A stretch of DNA of 31,799 nt, taken from NCBI GenBank assembly GCA_036278635.1, contig DASUKQ010000085.1, positions 1 to 31,799 on the forward strand, given 5' to 3'. This stretch comes from 66-474 sp036278635 (lineage in GTDB: Bacteria > Pseudomonadota > Gammaproteobacteria > Xanthomonadales > Rhodanobacteraceae). The position numbers and the translations under genes were made by a program. Positions within the stretch are counted from its first letter, which is position 1; each line of letters opens with the position of its first letter. The notes under the pieces were generated by a model. The model did not search any database. It was not told where the DNA came from and saw only the letters and a list, made by a program, of their open reading frames with translations. Positions 1-7,813 of the stretch are shown here, in pieces.

Positions 1-149
1 TTGAACGCGAACATCTTGCGATTGAAACCCTGGTACGGGTCGTCGGTGCCCTGGGCTCGGGGCGGCACGACCGCGCAGGCGGCGATGGCGAGCACCAGGC
101 CCACGACCGCGAGACCCCTCATCACGCGTGAACGAACGTCGCGCCTCAT
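1..149 (-). CDS. mlaA: MlaA/VacJ outer-membrane lipoprotein, N-terminal part (runs off the window)
   Basis: Only the first 49 or so codons are in the window. Translation on the minus strand gives a basic N-terminus, a hydrophobic stretch and a lipobox (IAAC), so this is a lipoprotein. It is followed by DPYQGFNRKMFAFN, which closely matches the DPLEGFNRxMYxFN start of mature MlaA/VacJ. MlaA sits in the outer membrane with porins and removes misplaced phospholipids from the outer leaflet, handing them to periplasmic MlaC. A second in-frame ATG at 122 would give a more compact signal peptide; neither start has a clear Shine-Dalgarno sequence, so the start is uncertain. It faces away from mlaC at 783-1418. 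The family call is firm; completeness of the gene cannot be judged. Confidence 0.85.
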   Translation of the reverse strand, partial: MRRDVRSRVMRGLAVVGLVLAIAACAVVPPRAQGTDDPYQGFNRKMFAF

Positions 150-782
150 GCGGCGAGACTTGGGGACGGCTCGGCGTCAATCCAAGGGCGGGCGACCGCC
201 GCGTGCTACGCAACCGGGCCGTAGAGACACGGGGCAGGAGGTGAGGGCGACGCAGGTCCGGACTTTGTCCTGGCGCACTTCGGCTGCCCATCCGCTCTGG
301 AATGCGGGACAACCACGCCGGTGCCATGATGCCGCCTCTTTGCAGCTGCCCTTGCCGCACGTGCCCGAATTCAGGTCACAGCGGGTGCGCAGCTGGCAGA
401 ATGGCTATCTGGCTGATTGTCGGTGCGCGATGCGCCAGTCGTGGTCGGTTGCACCGGCTTGAACGTCGAACGATATCCTGGAATCCCCGCTTGCAGCGCG
501 CGCTGCGGACCGGCGGTAGCGCCGACGGTAGGACCATGGACAGTCGGGTGGCGATCTGACACGGCCACGCTTCGGCGTTGGGTCATGCGCGTCAATCCGT
601 TCGCACCAGGACGTTTTACGAGGTACCGCAGTTTGCGTATCATCATGGAGCAGTTTCCACATGGCCACGAGGCATGTATGTCGAAGACCCACCGGCGTCC
701 GCGCCTTGCGTTGCAGCACGACGCCGACACCCGACACTGCCGAAGTTGGAATCCCGCTGCGGGTCGTTCGAGAGGTCACGGG
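150..782. other. Gene-free divergent region between mlaA and mlaC
   Basis: Frames open here do not look like protein and lack recognisable motifs, so no gene is called. The stretch holds a perfect 14-nt palindrome (GCAGCGCGCGCTGC, 493-506), a plausible plus-strand promoter at 615-643 and the mlaC leader. An in-frame ATG at 678, preceded by GAGG, would extend MlaC by 35 residues with no signal-peptide character. No tRNA or known RNA was recognised. Confidence 0.5.
615..643 (+). promoter_or_regulatory. Candidate sigma70 promoter for mlaC
   Basis: TTTACG (615-620) and TATCAT (638-643) are separated by exactly 17 nt. Each box has four or five matches to consensus. Transcription would start near 650 and give a leader of about 130 nt before the mlaC GTG at 783. 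The boxes are seen in the sequence; their activity is inferred. Confidence 0.45.
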
Positions 783-1418
783 GTGAGCATCTGGCGCCTC
801 CTTGGCCCTCTGTTGGTGGCGGTAATCCTGGGCTTGGCCAACACCACGCCAGTGCGCGCAGCTCCCACCACGAAGACCCCGACGGAGATCGTGCAAGCCA
901 TGGTGGATCAGCTTAGCCATGAGGTGGACGGACACCAGGCGGAGTTGCGCCAGCACCCGGATCAGATGAGTGGGATCATCGATCGCGTTGTCCTGCCGAA
1001 TTTCGACCTGCCTTTCGCGTCGTTGCTCGTGCTTGGCCAGTACGCCACCCAGACGACGCCTGCACAGCGGGTCGAGTTCAATCACGCGTTCGACAGCGCC
1101 CTCGCGCGCGGCTTTGCGAAAGGCCTGATCGACTTCACGCAGGTGCGCGTGACGGTCCTGCCTTCGCAGGTAGCAGCCAACCAGCGGCGCGCTCTGGTGC
1201 GCACACAGGTCCTGCAAAGTGACGGGGGGACCGTGGCAGTCAATTATGCATTCCGTGTGAGCAACTCCGGGCACTGGAAAATCTACGACGTGATCATCGA
1301 AGGCATCTCGTACATCACGCTGTACCGCAGCCAAGTCGCATCGGACATCCAGAAGAACGGCATCGACGCCGTGATCGAGCGGCTCAAAACCAAAGGCGTT
1401 GTGGATCTGGGCAGTTGA
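783..1418 (+). CDS. mlaC: MlaC/Ttg2D family periplasmic phospholipid-binding protein
   Basis: The 211-residue product matches the usual MlaC length. A signal peptide (hydrophobic core LLVAVILGLA, likely cleavage after VRA) is followed by an MlaC/Ttg2D domain with VLGQYATQTTPAQRVEF, typical of the family (LVLGQYxxxATPAQR in E. coli), and a C-terminal IYDVIIEGISYI segment. MlaC ferries phospholipids between outer-membrane MlaA and the inner-membrane MlaFEDB transporter. The GTG at 783 is chosen because AGAGG lies 7 nt upstream and the signal peptide starts there; ATG 678 is an alternative. The gene stands alone, divergent from mlaA, and no mlaF, mlaE or mlaD is present nearby. That suggests a dispersed or second set of Mla genes, which is an inference. 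Confidence 0.88.
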   Translation: MSIWRLLGPLLVAVILGLANTTPVRAAPTTKTPTEIVQAMVDQLSHEVDGHQAELRQHPDQMSGIIDRVVLPNFDLPFASLLVLGQYATQTTPAQRVEFNHAFDSALARGFAKGLIDFTQVRVTVLPSQVAANQRRALVRTQVLQSDGGTVAVNYAFRVSNSGHWKIYDVIIEGISYITLYRSQVASDIQKNGIDAVIERLKTKGVVDLGS

Positions 1419-1527
1419 GGCGCGTGGAGCTAACGCCGGGTAGCGCTCTGCAGGGGCGGGCGCGATAACCGACTGATTGCCCTTGGCCTGCATTCTCGCT
1501 GATTGATGCAAATGCATATTGTGTCAA

Positions 1528-1555
1528 ATTATAAGCAGGATTGAGATGCCCTCAA
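1528..1555 (-). promoter_or_regulatory. Promoter-like sequence pointing antisense into mlaC
   Basis: On the minus strand TTGAGG (1555-1550), a 16-nt spacer and a perfect TATAAT (1533-1528) lie in an AT-rich island (about 1500-1540) that stands out in this GC-rich DNA. Another minus-strand TTGACA follows at once. Transcription would run leftwards, antisense to the mlaC 3' end, where no minus-strand gene is evident. Confidence 0.35.
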
Positions 1556-1650
1556 CCGGGTCCCGACGAATCCGCGCCATCGCGCCACGGACCGCGTGAC
1601 CTGCGCAGCCCGGTTTTCGGCACGGGCGCACTTGGATAGTCGCGACCCTT

Positions 1651-3291
1651 TCAACGATAAAGCGATTCGCGCAGGTCGAGTTCGCGCATCAGTTTGCGCG
1701 ACGTCGTATCCGAAATCCGGTGGTGGCGGGCCAGGTCCTTCAACTCGACACGCTCGCCTTGGAGCCCGGCCACGCGCAGCTTGCGTTCCAGGGCGTCGGC
1801 GGTACGCAGATGGGCCGCTTCCTTGCCTTCGGATGCACCTTCGCGCACGCGACGCTGGTAGATCGCGATCACCCGGCCGGCCGCTTCCACACTGGCATCG
1901 GCTTCCGCAGCACTTGCCCGTTCCCCGATCCTGAGCTGTTCGCGTCGGACCGATTCGATCGCGGCGCGTGCAGCGGCCGCGCGGGCGTGGTCTTCTTCCT
2001 GTTGCTTGGCGGGCTCGGGTGGCAGTTTCAGGCCTTCCAGCACCATGGGCAAGCCGAAGCTGGCGCCGACCAGCGACAGCAGGATCACCGCCGCAGCGAG
2101 AAATATCGCCAAGCCACGCGCCGGAAACGCATTGCCGTCCGGCATCAGCATCGGCAGCGTCAGGATCCCGGCCAACGTCACCGCACCGCGTACGCCGGCC
2201 AGCGACGTGGCAAGGACCAGGCGCCAGTTCGGCGCCTCGGCGTGGCCACCGGCCCGCCGCTGCCGCAACAGGTGCAACCTGAGCGACACCCACACCCAGG
2301 CCAGCCGGAGCAGCCCCAGTCCCACCGTGATTGCCAACGCGTAGATCGCGAGCCACCACGGATTCCGATGGCCACTTTCCTGTACGGTCGCGATCGCGTC
2401 CTGCAGGATGCCCGGCAACTGTTCGCCGAGCAGCACGAACATGATGCCGTTCAAGGCGAACTGGATGGTGTTCCAGACCGCGCTGCGCTCGATCCGGGTG
2501 GTCGCCATGCTGCGGCCGGTCAGCTCGACGTAACTCATCGTGATGCCCGCGGCAACCGCCGCGAGGATGCCGGATGCCTGCAGCTGCTCGGCAAGCAGGT
2601 ACGCCCCGAACGGAATCAGCAGGTTGACCAGGATCGGCGAACCGCCCTCCTCCCCGAACCGGCGCGTCAACCACTGCTGCACGAACGCGACCGCGAGCGT
2701 GAATGCCACCCCGCACGCAAACCCTGCCAATGCGACCCACAGGAATGTCAGCGCCGCCGAACCGATGGAAAACGCTCCGGTGACGGCGGCGGCGACGGCA
2801 AACTGAAAGCACACCAGGCCCGACGCGTCGTTGAGTAGCGACTCGCCTTCGAGGATGTGCATCAACCGCTTCGGCACCGGCGCACGCGCCGCGATCGAGG
2901 ACACCGCCACCGGGTCCGTCGGCGACACGATCGCGGCCAGCGCAAACGCGACCGCCAGCGGCATCGCCGGGATCAGCCAGTGGATCAGGTAGCCGGCGCC
3001 GATGACCGTGAACACCACCAGCCCCAGGGCCAATTGCAGGATCGTCGACTTGTCCCGCAGCAGACCGTCCTTGGGAATCCGCCAGCCGTCCAGGAACAAC
3101 AACGGCGGCAGGAACAACAAGAAAAACACCGCCGGCTCCAGCTCCACGCCATGATGGAACACGCCGGCGATCACTCCACCCAGCAGGATCTGCACGATCG
3201 GCAGTGGCAGCGCGATCGGCAGCGCGCGTGTCAGGTAGCCGCTGGCGATCACGGCCAACAGCATCACCAACACCAGTTCGATCGAGGTCAT
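1651..3291 (-). CDS. CPA1 family Na+(K+)/H+ antiporter (NhaP/YjcE-like)
   Basis: A 546-residue protein with about 12 hydrophobic segments over residues 1-420 and a hydrophilic, charged C-terminal tail of about 120 residues. Family motifs are present: SPTDPVAV (123-130) with the ion-binding Asp126, EGESLLND (148-155) with the Asn-Asp pair, and AGVRGAVTLAG late in the membrane domain. Length and architecture match the bacterial CPA1 group that includes E. coli YjcE (549 residues). It exchanges monovalent cations for protons across the inner membrane; the cation cannot be told from sequence. It lies downstream of tadA on the same strand, 147 bp away. It converges with mlaC, and the 230 bp between them holds no clear terminator. 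Confidence 0.9.
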   Translation of the reverse strand: MTSIELVLVMLLAVIASGYLTRALPIALPLPIVQILLGGVIAGVFHHGVELEPAVFFLLFLPPLLFLDGWRIPKDGLLRDKSTILQLALGLVVFTVIGAGYLIHWLIPAMPLAVAFALAAIVSPTDPVAVSSIAARAPVPKRLMHILEGESLLNDASGLVCFQFAVAAAVTGAFSIGSAALTFLWVALAGFACGVAFTLAVAFVQQWLTRRFGEEGGSPILVNLLIPFGAYLLAEQLQASGILAAVAAGITMSYVELTGRSMATTRIERSAVWNTIQFALNGIMFVLLGEQLPGILQDAIATVQESGHRNPWWLAIYALAITVGLGLLRLAWVWVSLRLHLLRQRRAGGHAEAPNWRLVLATSLAGVRGAVTLAGILTLPMLMPDGNAFPARGLAIFLAAAVILLSLVGASFGLPMVLEGLKLPPEPAKQQEEDHARAAAARAAIESVRREQLRIGERASAAEADASVEAAGRVIAIYQRRVREGASEGKEAAHLRTADALERKLRVAGLQGERVELKDLARHHRISDTTSRKLMRELDLRESLYR

Positions 3292-3438
3292 GCGCCAAGC
3301 TTACGCGCACGCCGGCGGGCGCCGCGATCTTGCACCGGGCGGTGCCCGCCGCCCGCATCGGGGCGCCACTGCCCGCCTGTTTCATCGATGGCAGACCGCG
3401 CCGGTGCCTTCGGCGTGATCGGACAAGGCCCCATCGGA

Positions 3439-3927
3439 TCATCGCCGCGCGCGGAAGAACCCCTGAAGCAATTCCGCGGACGCCTCCGCCAATAACCCAC
3501 CTTGCACATCGATGCGGTGATTGTGGCGCTCCGACACCAGCGTGTCGAACACGCTGCCGGCTGCGCCGGTCTTCGGATCATTGGCACCATAGACCACCCG
3601 CGCCACGCGCGCGTGCACCAGCGCCATCGCACACATCGCGCACGGTTCCAGCGTGACGTACAGGGTCGATCTGGGAAAGCGATGGTTGTCCAATCGTTGT
3701 CCGGCGTCGCGCAACGCACCGATCTCGGCGTGCGCGCTGGGATCATTCAGCGTGATGTTGCGATTCCAGCCTTCGCCGACGATGTCACCGTCCAGCACCA
3801 GCACTGCGCCGACCGGTACCTCGTCTTCCTTGTCGCGTGCGTGTGCGGCCAGCGCCAGCGCGCGACGCATGTGTGCCGCATCCTCGGGTGAGAACGGTCG
3901 AGGCGCGGGCGGACATTGTTCGATCAT
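3439..3927 (-). CDS. tadA: tRNA-specific adenosine deaminase TadA
   Basis: The 162-residue product has the cytidine/deoxycytidylate deaminase fold. The zinc and catalytic residues are seen: HAE (His66, Glu68) and PCAMC (Cys96, Cys99). The flanking VPVGAVLV, GEGWNRNI, ARVVYGANDPKTGAAGS and NHRIDVQGG match TadA closely. The enzyme converts adenosine 34 to inosine in tRNA-Arg(ACG), allowing wobble decoding, and is normally essential. The ATG at 3927 gives the normal 30-residue N-terminus before VPVG, although its Shine-Dalgarno sequence is weak. The remaining uncertainty is only the exact start. Confidence 0.94.
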   Translation of the reverse strand: MIEQCPPAPRPFSPEDAAHMRRALALAAHARDKEDEVPVGAVLVLDGDIVGEGWNRNITLNDPSAHAEIGALRDAGQRLDNHRFPRSTLYVTLEPCAMCAMALVHARVARVVYGANDPKTGAAGSVFDTLVSERHNHRIDVQGGLLAEASAELLQGFFRARR

Positions 3928-4092
3928 GTGAACCGTGAAAGTACAGGGCGCATGATTCTATCGCCCGCAACCGCTCGGGATTCGCCGTCCCGACTTTCGG
4001 CGACATCAAGCAGCACCGCTTCGGCGGCGATCACCTTTCAGCCGGACCGCCACCCATCCCGTCGACGTTCGCGCTGTGCGGGATCCGTTGCG

Positions 4093-4401
4093 CTATCGCG
4101 TTTGAGCCGACCGATGCGCATTGATTCTCCGGGCTGAGATCACCTTCAACCAGGGCGTTGAATGAAAGGCGCCCATCAGCAGATACATCAGGGTCATCCC
4201 GCTCAGCGGCGACATGCCACGCGCTGCTTGGCAGAGCATGTCCATCGTGCCACCACCAATGACACCGGTCAGCAGCGCCATGGCCACGAAGGTCGGTGTG
4301 GCTGCGAGATGCAGCAAGTTCGCCGCGCCGACCAAACGCGCGCCAGCGCCCTCACCTTTCCGGGTGGCATGGTCGCCGGCAGCCACAGGACGATGACTCA
4401 T
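4093..4401 (-). CDS. Small predicted membrane protein of unknown function
   Basis: A 102-residue protein with two likely membrane segments (about residues 28-49 and 66-80) joined by a short loop. It has a charged N-terminus (Arg/Lys/His-rich) and a basic tail. The segment SPLSGMTLMYLLMGAFHSTPWLKV looks conserved in style, but no function can be assigned. The ATG at 4401 is supported by GGGAG six nt upstream. It lies 51 nt after the DUF899 gene on the same strand and is probably the last gene of a GST-DUF899-membrane protein operon. Its role may be linked to those thioredoxin-fold proteins; this is inference from position only. Confidence 0.6.
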   Translation of the reverse strand: MSHRPVAAGDHATRKGEGAGARLVGAANLLHLAATPTFVAMALLTGVIGGGTMDMLCQAARGMSPLSGMTLMYLLMGAFHSTPWLKVISARRINAHRSAQTR

Positions 4402-4452
4402 GGTTCTCTCCCTCGACGGCGTGATTGCATCGGCAACACGAATGAGCCCGTC

Positions 4453-5259
4453 TCAGCAATGGTCATATTCGTCGCGCCGGCGCCACCAGACACCGCCCGT
4501 TTCGTTGCGCCCGCGCGGCGCGCGGTCGAGCCATTGATAGGCGCCCCACAGCCCGTCCAGTCCGCGCGAGTAGGTGGAATAGCTGTGGTAGATCACCCCA
4601 TCCTCCAGCGCGAACGCGCTCATGCCCGGTCGTTCGCGGAGGTACGTCGACGGATCGGTCCCGCACGATCGTGCGAACCGTGCAACGGGACTCTCGCTGC
4701 CGAACTTCGTGCTCGGGCCCGCCGGCGCGCCGGTATCCGGCGTGGCGGCTTCGCGGCGATAGTTGTATTCGACGCCGCCCTCGCGTTGCTGCATCTCGGT
4801 GATGCCTACCGCGAAATCGAAATTGAAATCGCCGCCGAACGATGACGCCCACGGAAACTTCCAGCCCATCCGCTGCTTGTAGGCCTGCAGCTTCTCCAAT
4901 GGCGCGCGCGAGATGGCCCACAGCATCACATCGTGGTTGGCGAGGTGTTCCGCGAAACCGTTGAACCCGTCGGCGATCATCGAGCACGATGGACAGCCGG
5001 CGGTGTAATCCGGCCCGAACATGAAGTGGTAAACGAGAAGCTGCGAACGCCCCCGAAACAGATTCGCCATTGAAGCCTCGCCGTCATCGGTATCGAATCG
5101 GTAAGCCTTGTCGATCCTGACCCATGGCAACGCCTGGCGTTGCCGTGCCAGTTCGTCGCTGCGGCGCGTCAGGTCCTTTTCGGCGTCGAGCAGTTCCAGG
5201 CGCGCCTTCAGCCATTCGTCGCGCGTTGCGGTCTTGTGTTGGATTGTCTGTTTGGTCAT
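4453..5259 (-). CDS. DUF899 family thioredoxin-like protein
   Basis: The 268-residue product has the hallmarks of DUF899. An N-terminal segment begins with RDEWLKARLELLDAEKDL and includes LPWVRIDKAYRFD, and a thioredoxin-fold core reads LLVYHFMFGPDY, then GCPSC (Cys89, Cys92), SFGGDFNFDF and HSYSTYSRG. The paired cysteines sit where peroxiredoxin- and thioredoxin-like proteins keep redox cysteines, but no reaction is established for the family. GAGGAG lies 8 nt before the ATG at 5259; a GTG three nt earlier is possible. The gene follows the GST gene by 21 nt and is surely co-transcribed with it. A role in detoxification or redox defence is a guess from context. Confidence 0.85.
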   Translation of the reverse strand: MTKQTIQHKTATRDEWLKARLELLDAEKDLTRRSDELARQRQALPWVRIDKAYRFDTDDGEASMANLFRGRSQLLVYHFMFGPDYTAGCPSCSMIADGFNGFAEHLANHDVMLWAISRAPLEKLQAYKQRMGWKFPWASSFGGDFNFDFAVGITEMQQREGGVEYNYRREAATPDTGAPAGPSTKFGSESPVARFARSCGTDPSTYLRERPGMSAFALEDGVIYHSYSTYSRGLDGLWGAYQWLDRAPRGRNETGGVWWRRRDEYDHC

Positions 5260-5280
5260 CACACGTTCTCCTCTTCGGGT

Positions 5281-5934
5281 TCAGGCTGCGATCGATGCGT
5301 TGTGCGCGTAGCCGGCCATCTGGTCGCGCAAGGCAGCCTTGAATGCCGGCCGTGCCTCGCAACGCTTGACATAGGCATCGAGTGACGGGAATCCGTCCAA
5401 CAGGTCGGTGTGCCGGATGAACCGCAGCACGGTCGTCATCAGGATGTCGGCCGCCGTGAATCGACCCAGCAAATAGTCGCGGTCGTCCAGCCAGTCGGAC
5501 AGCGCGGCAAGGCGGGGCTTGGCTTCGTCGACCGCGCCGGGGCGTCGCAGCGATACCCATGCTTCGTCGCGGTGCAGGCGATCCATCACGAAGAGGTTCC
5601 AGAGTGGCGGTTCGACGGTGTTGAGGGCGGCGAACATCCAGGTGAGCGCTTCGGCGCGAAGATCGGGCACCATCAACGCCTCGGACTGTTCGGCGATCGC
5701 ATAAACGATGGCCCCCGATTCGATCCACGTCTGGTCGCCGGATTCGAGGGCCGGCACCAATCCGAAAGGATGTGTGCGCCGATACGCGTCGGAGTGTCGC
5801 TCCCCGCTTTCGATCCAGCGGCTCTCGTAATCGAATCCTGCTTCCTGCAAAGCCCAGCGAACCCGAAGGTCGCGTACCAGCCCCTGGGCGAAATGCGGCA
5901 CTTTGCTGAAACCCCATACGGCGAACTGCGTCAT
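5281..5934 (-). CDS. Glutathione S-transferase family protein
   Basis: A 217-residue protein with a GST layout. The N-terminal thioredoxin-like domain has VRWALQEAGFDYE, then GLVPALESGDQTWIESGAIVYAIAE, where the cis-Pro region VPAL and the ES motif bind glutathione. An all-helical C-terminal domain contains LGRFTAADILMTTVLRF, the N-capping-box region of GST folds. GAGGAG lies seven nt before the ATG at 5934. It is the first gene of a minus-strand set with the DUF899 protein and the small membrane protein. It is divergent from the winged-helix gene at 6056, with 121 bp between. The substrate is unknown. Confidence 0.88.
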   Translation of the reverse strand: MTQFAVWGFSKVPHFAQGLVRDLRVRWALQEAGFDYESRWIESGERHSDAYRRTHPFGLVPALESGDQTWIESGAIVYAIAEQSEALMVPDLRAEALTWMFAALNTVEPPLWNLFVMDRLHRDEAWVSLRRPGAVDEAKPRLAALSDWLDDRDYLLGRFTAADILMTTVLRFIRHTDLLDGFPSLDAYVKRCEARPAFKAALRDQMAGYAHNASIAA

Positions 5935-6055
5935 GTCATTTCTCCTCGATTCACGCTTTCGATACCGGCCACGACCGGCGTGATCGATAGAATGCAGCCA
6001 GCCGTCCGCAAGCCGGGAGTGACAAAAGTGGCGCGATTCAGATGAGGTTCCCAAA

Positions 6056-7270
6056 ATGGACTCGCTGATAAACGCCGCTGCGCGTGCGCTGGCAGTGGGC
6101 GATCCACTGGGCGCGCTGAAGCGCGTCGCGCTGCGCGATGACGCGCCGGCGCTGGCATTGCGCGGCATCGCGCTCGCCCAGCTCGGCGATTTCGAGCGCG
6201 CGAAAGCAATGCTACGCCGCGCGGCGCGTGCGTTCGGACCCAGGGAAACCGTGGCGCGTGCCCGCTGCGTGGTTGCCGAGGCCGAGATCGCCCTCGCGTC
6301 GCGTGAACTGGGCTGGCCCGGGAAAAGGCTCGAGGCCGCGCAGGCCGCGTTGGAAGCGCACCACGACCGGATCAACGCCGCGCACGCGCGATATCTTGTG
6401 ATCCGACGGTTGCTGTTGATCGGCCGTCTCGGCGAAGCCGGGCATGCTCTGGCCGGCTCCAGCCCTGCATCTCCCGCGTTGCGATGCGTCCACGAACTGG
6501 TGGTGGCCGGGATCGCGATGCGGCGCATCCGCGCAAAGGCGGCTCGCTTGGCCGTTGCGCGGGCCCGATCCGCCGCACGTCGGGCAAGCATCCCCGCGTT
6601 GGCAGCCGAGGTCGAAGCCGTGGCCCACATGCTTGATGCGCCGGTCGCGCGCCTGGTCGTGCGTGGCCAATCACGGCTGGTCCTGCTCGACGACGTTGAA
6701 ACGTTGTTCGCGTCGAAAACCCTCGTCGTGGACGCCTGCCGTTACGCAGTGCACCACGCGGACATCACGATCCCGCTGGCGTCGCGGCCGGTGCTGTTTG
6801 CGCTCGCGCAAGAACTGGCCGAAGCCTGGCCGGACGACGCGCCGAGGCATGCGCTGATCGCCTCCGCGTTCCGGACGAAGTTCGCCGACGAGACGCACCG
6901 CGCCCGGCTGCGGGTCGAAATCGGCCGACTCAGGTCGGCGCTTGGCGGCGTGGCCGACATCCGCGCGACGCGGCGCGGATTCGCATTGAAGCCGATCCAT
7001 GCACGTGAAGTCGTGGTGCTGGCCCGGCCGGTCGGGGAAAAACATGCGGCGGTGCTGGCCTTGCTCGCGGACGGCGAAGCGTGGTCCAGCTCGGCGCTGG
7101 CACTCGCACTCGGAATGAGCCAGCGCAACGTGCAGCGGGCGCTCGACGCGCTGGCAGGCGCGGGCGAGGTGCAGTCGTTCGGCCGCGGGCGCGCGCGACG
7201 CTGGCTGACTCCGCCGGTGCCGGGATTCACGACAACCTTGTTACTCCCGGCCCCGCTTCCGGGCGACTAG
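6056..7270 (+). CDS. Winged-helix transcriptional regulator with an N-terminal helical repeat region
   Basis: A 404-residue protein. Residues 1-215 are Ala/Arg-rich and helical, resembling TPR-like repeats (ALRGIALAQLGDFERAKAML). Residues about 222-315 look like an OmpR/PhoB-type winged helix (LRVEIGRLRSALG followed by IRATRRGFAL). Residues about 330-390 form a second winged helix of MarR/IclR style (ALALGMSQRNVQRALDALAGAGEVQSFG). GAGG lies 8 nt upstream of the ATG. No receiver domain is seen, so a sensory role for the helical part is only a guess. Its divergent placement from the GST-DUF899 genes and its position upstream of the SRPBCC gene make it the likely regulator of both. No specific family name is claimed. 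Confidence 0.75.
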   Translation: MDSLINAAARALAVGDPLGALKRVALRDDAPALALRGIALAQLGDFERAKAMLRRAARAFGPRETVARARCVVAEAEIALASRELGWPGKRLEAAQAALEAHHDRINAAHARYLVIRRLLLIGRLGEAGHALAGSSPASPALRCVHELVVAGIAMRRIRAKAARLAVARARSAARRASIPALAAEVEAVAHMLDAPVARLVVRGQSRLVLLDDVETLFASKTLVVDACRYAVHHADITIPLASRPVLFALAQELAEAWPDDAPRHALIASAFRTKFADETHRARLRVEIGRLRSALGGVADIRATRRGFALKPIHAREVVVLARPVGEKHAAVLALLADGEAWSSSALALALGMSQRNVQRALDALAGAGEVQSFGRGRARRWLTPPVPGFTTTLLLPAPLPGD

Positions 7271-7309
7271 AGTGGCGCCGTCGAATCCCGCCTGCCCCGG
7301 AGCAAATCC

Positions 7310-7813
7310 ATGGCCGACATCCTGCACCTGCTGAAGATCCACGCGCAGCGCGAAGCGGTTTACCGCGCGATTGCCACGGCCGAAGGCGTACGCAACTGGT
7401 TTTCACGCGACAGCGACCTCGATCCAGGGGTCGGCGGCCATGGAGAAATCCGCTTTGCCGACGGCACGCGCGTCACCCGGCTGAGGATCGCCGAGATCGA
7501 ACCGACCACGCGCGTCGTCTGGCAGGTTTTGTCCGCGCCGATGCCGACCTGGCCGGGCACCACGATCGGGTTCGGGATGGACGCGGAAGGCGACGACACG
7601 ATGCTGCATTTCGCGCATCGCGGATTCACGCAGGCCGACGACTTCCTTGCCATGTCGGCGACGGCCTGGGCGTGCTTTCTCCTCAGCCTCAAACAGTACC
7701 TGGAAACCGGCAAGGGCACGCCGCATCCGGACGATGTCCTGTCACGCGTGCCGCTACAAAAGCCGGGTCCGGGAACACCCACGGAGCACCCACCGACGAG
7801 GATCGAAGCATGA
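7310..7813 (+). CDS. SRPBCC/AHSA1 family protein
   Basis: A 167-residue protein with the START-like SRPBCC fold typical of AHSA1-domain proteins: AQREAVYRAIATAEGVRNWFSRD near the N-terminus, then a beta-rich core with RLRIAEIEPTTRVVWQV, and a C-terminal helix (AWACFLLSLKQYLETGKG). These proteins have a deep hydrophobic pocket that binds a small ligand; the ligand here is unknown. GGAG lies seven nt before the ATG. It follows the winged-helix gene by 39 nt, and its stop overlaps the next start (ATGA), so the three plus-strand genes form a likely operon. The C-terminal 20 residues are Pro/Thr-rich and probably disordered. Confidence 0.85.
   Translation: MADILHLLKIHAQREAVYRAIATAEGVRNWFSRDSDLDPGVGGHGEIRFADGTRVTRLRIAEIEPTTRVVWQVLSAPMPTWPGTTIGFGMDAEGDDTMLHFAHRGFTQADDFLAMSATAWACFLLSLKQYLETGKGTPHPDDVLSRVPLQKPGPGTPTEHPPTRIEA

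Noticed and set aside
678..782. Earlier mlaC start at ATG 678
   Set aside because: It has a GAGG site, but it would place 35 non-hydrophobic residues before the signal peptide; GTG 783 has both a good Shine-Dalgarno and a normal signal peptide.
405..1517. Long minus-strand open frame opposite mlaC
   Set aside because: It is the complement of a clear MlaC gene, shows no motif and is rich in His/Arg/Gln as expected of a GC-driven antisense frame.
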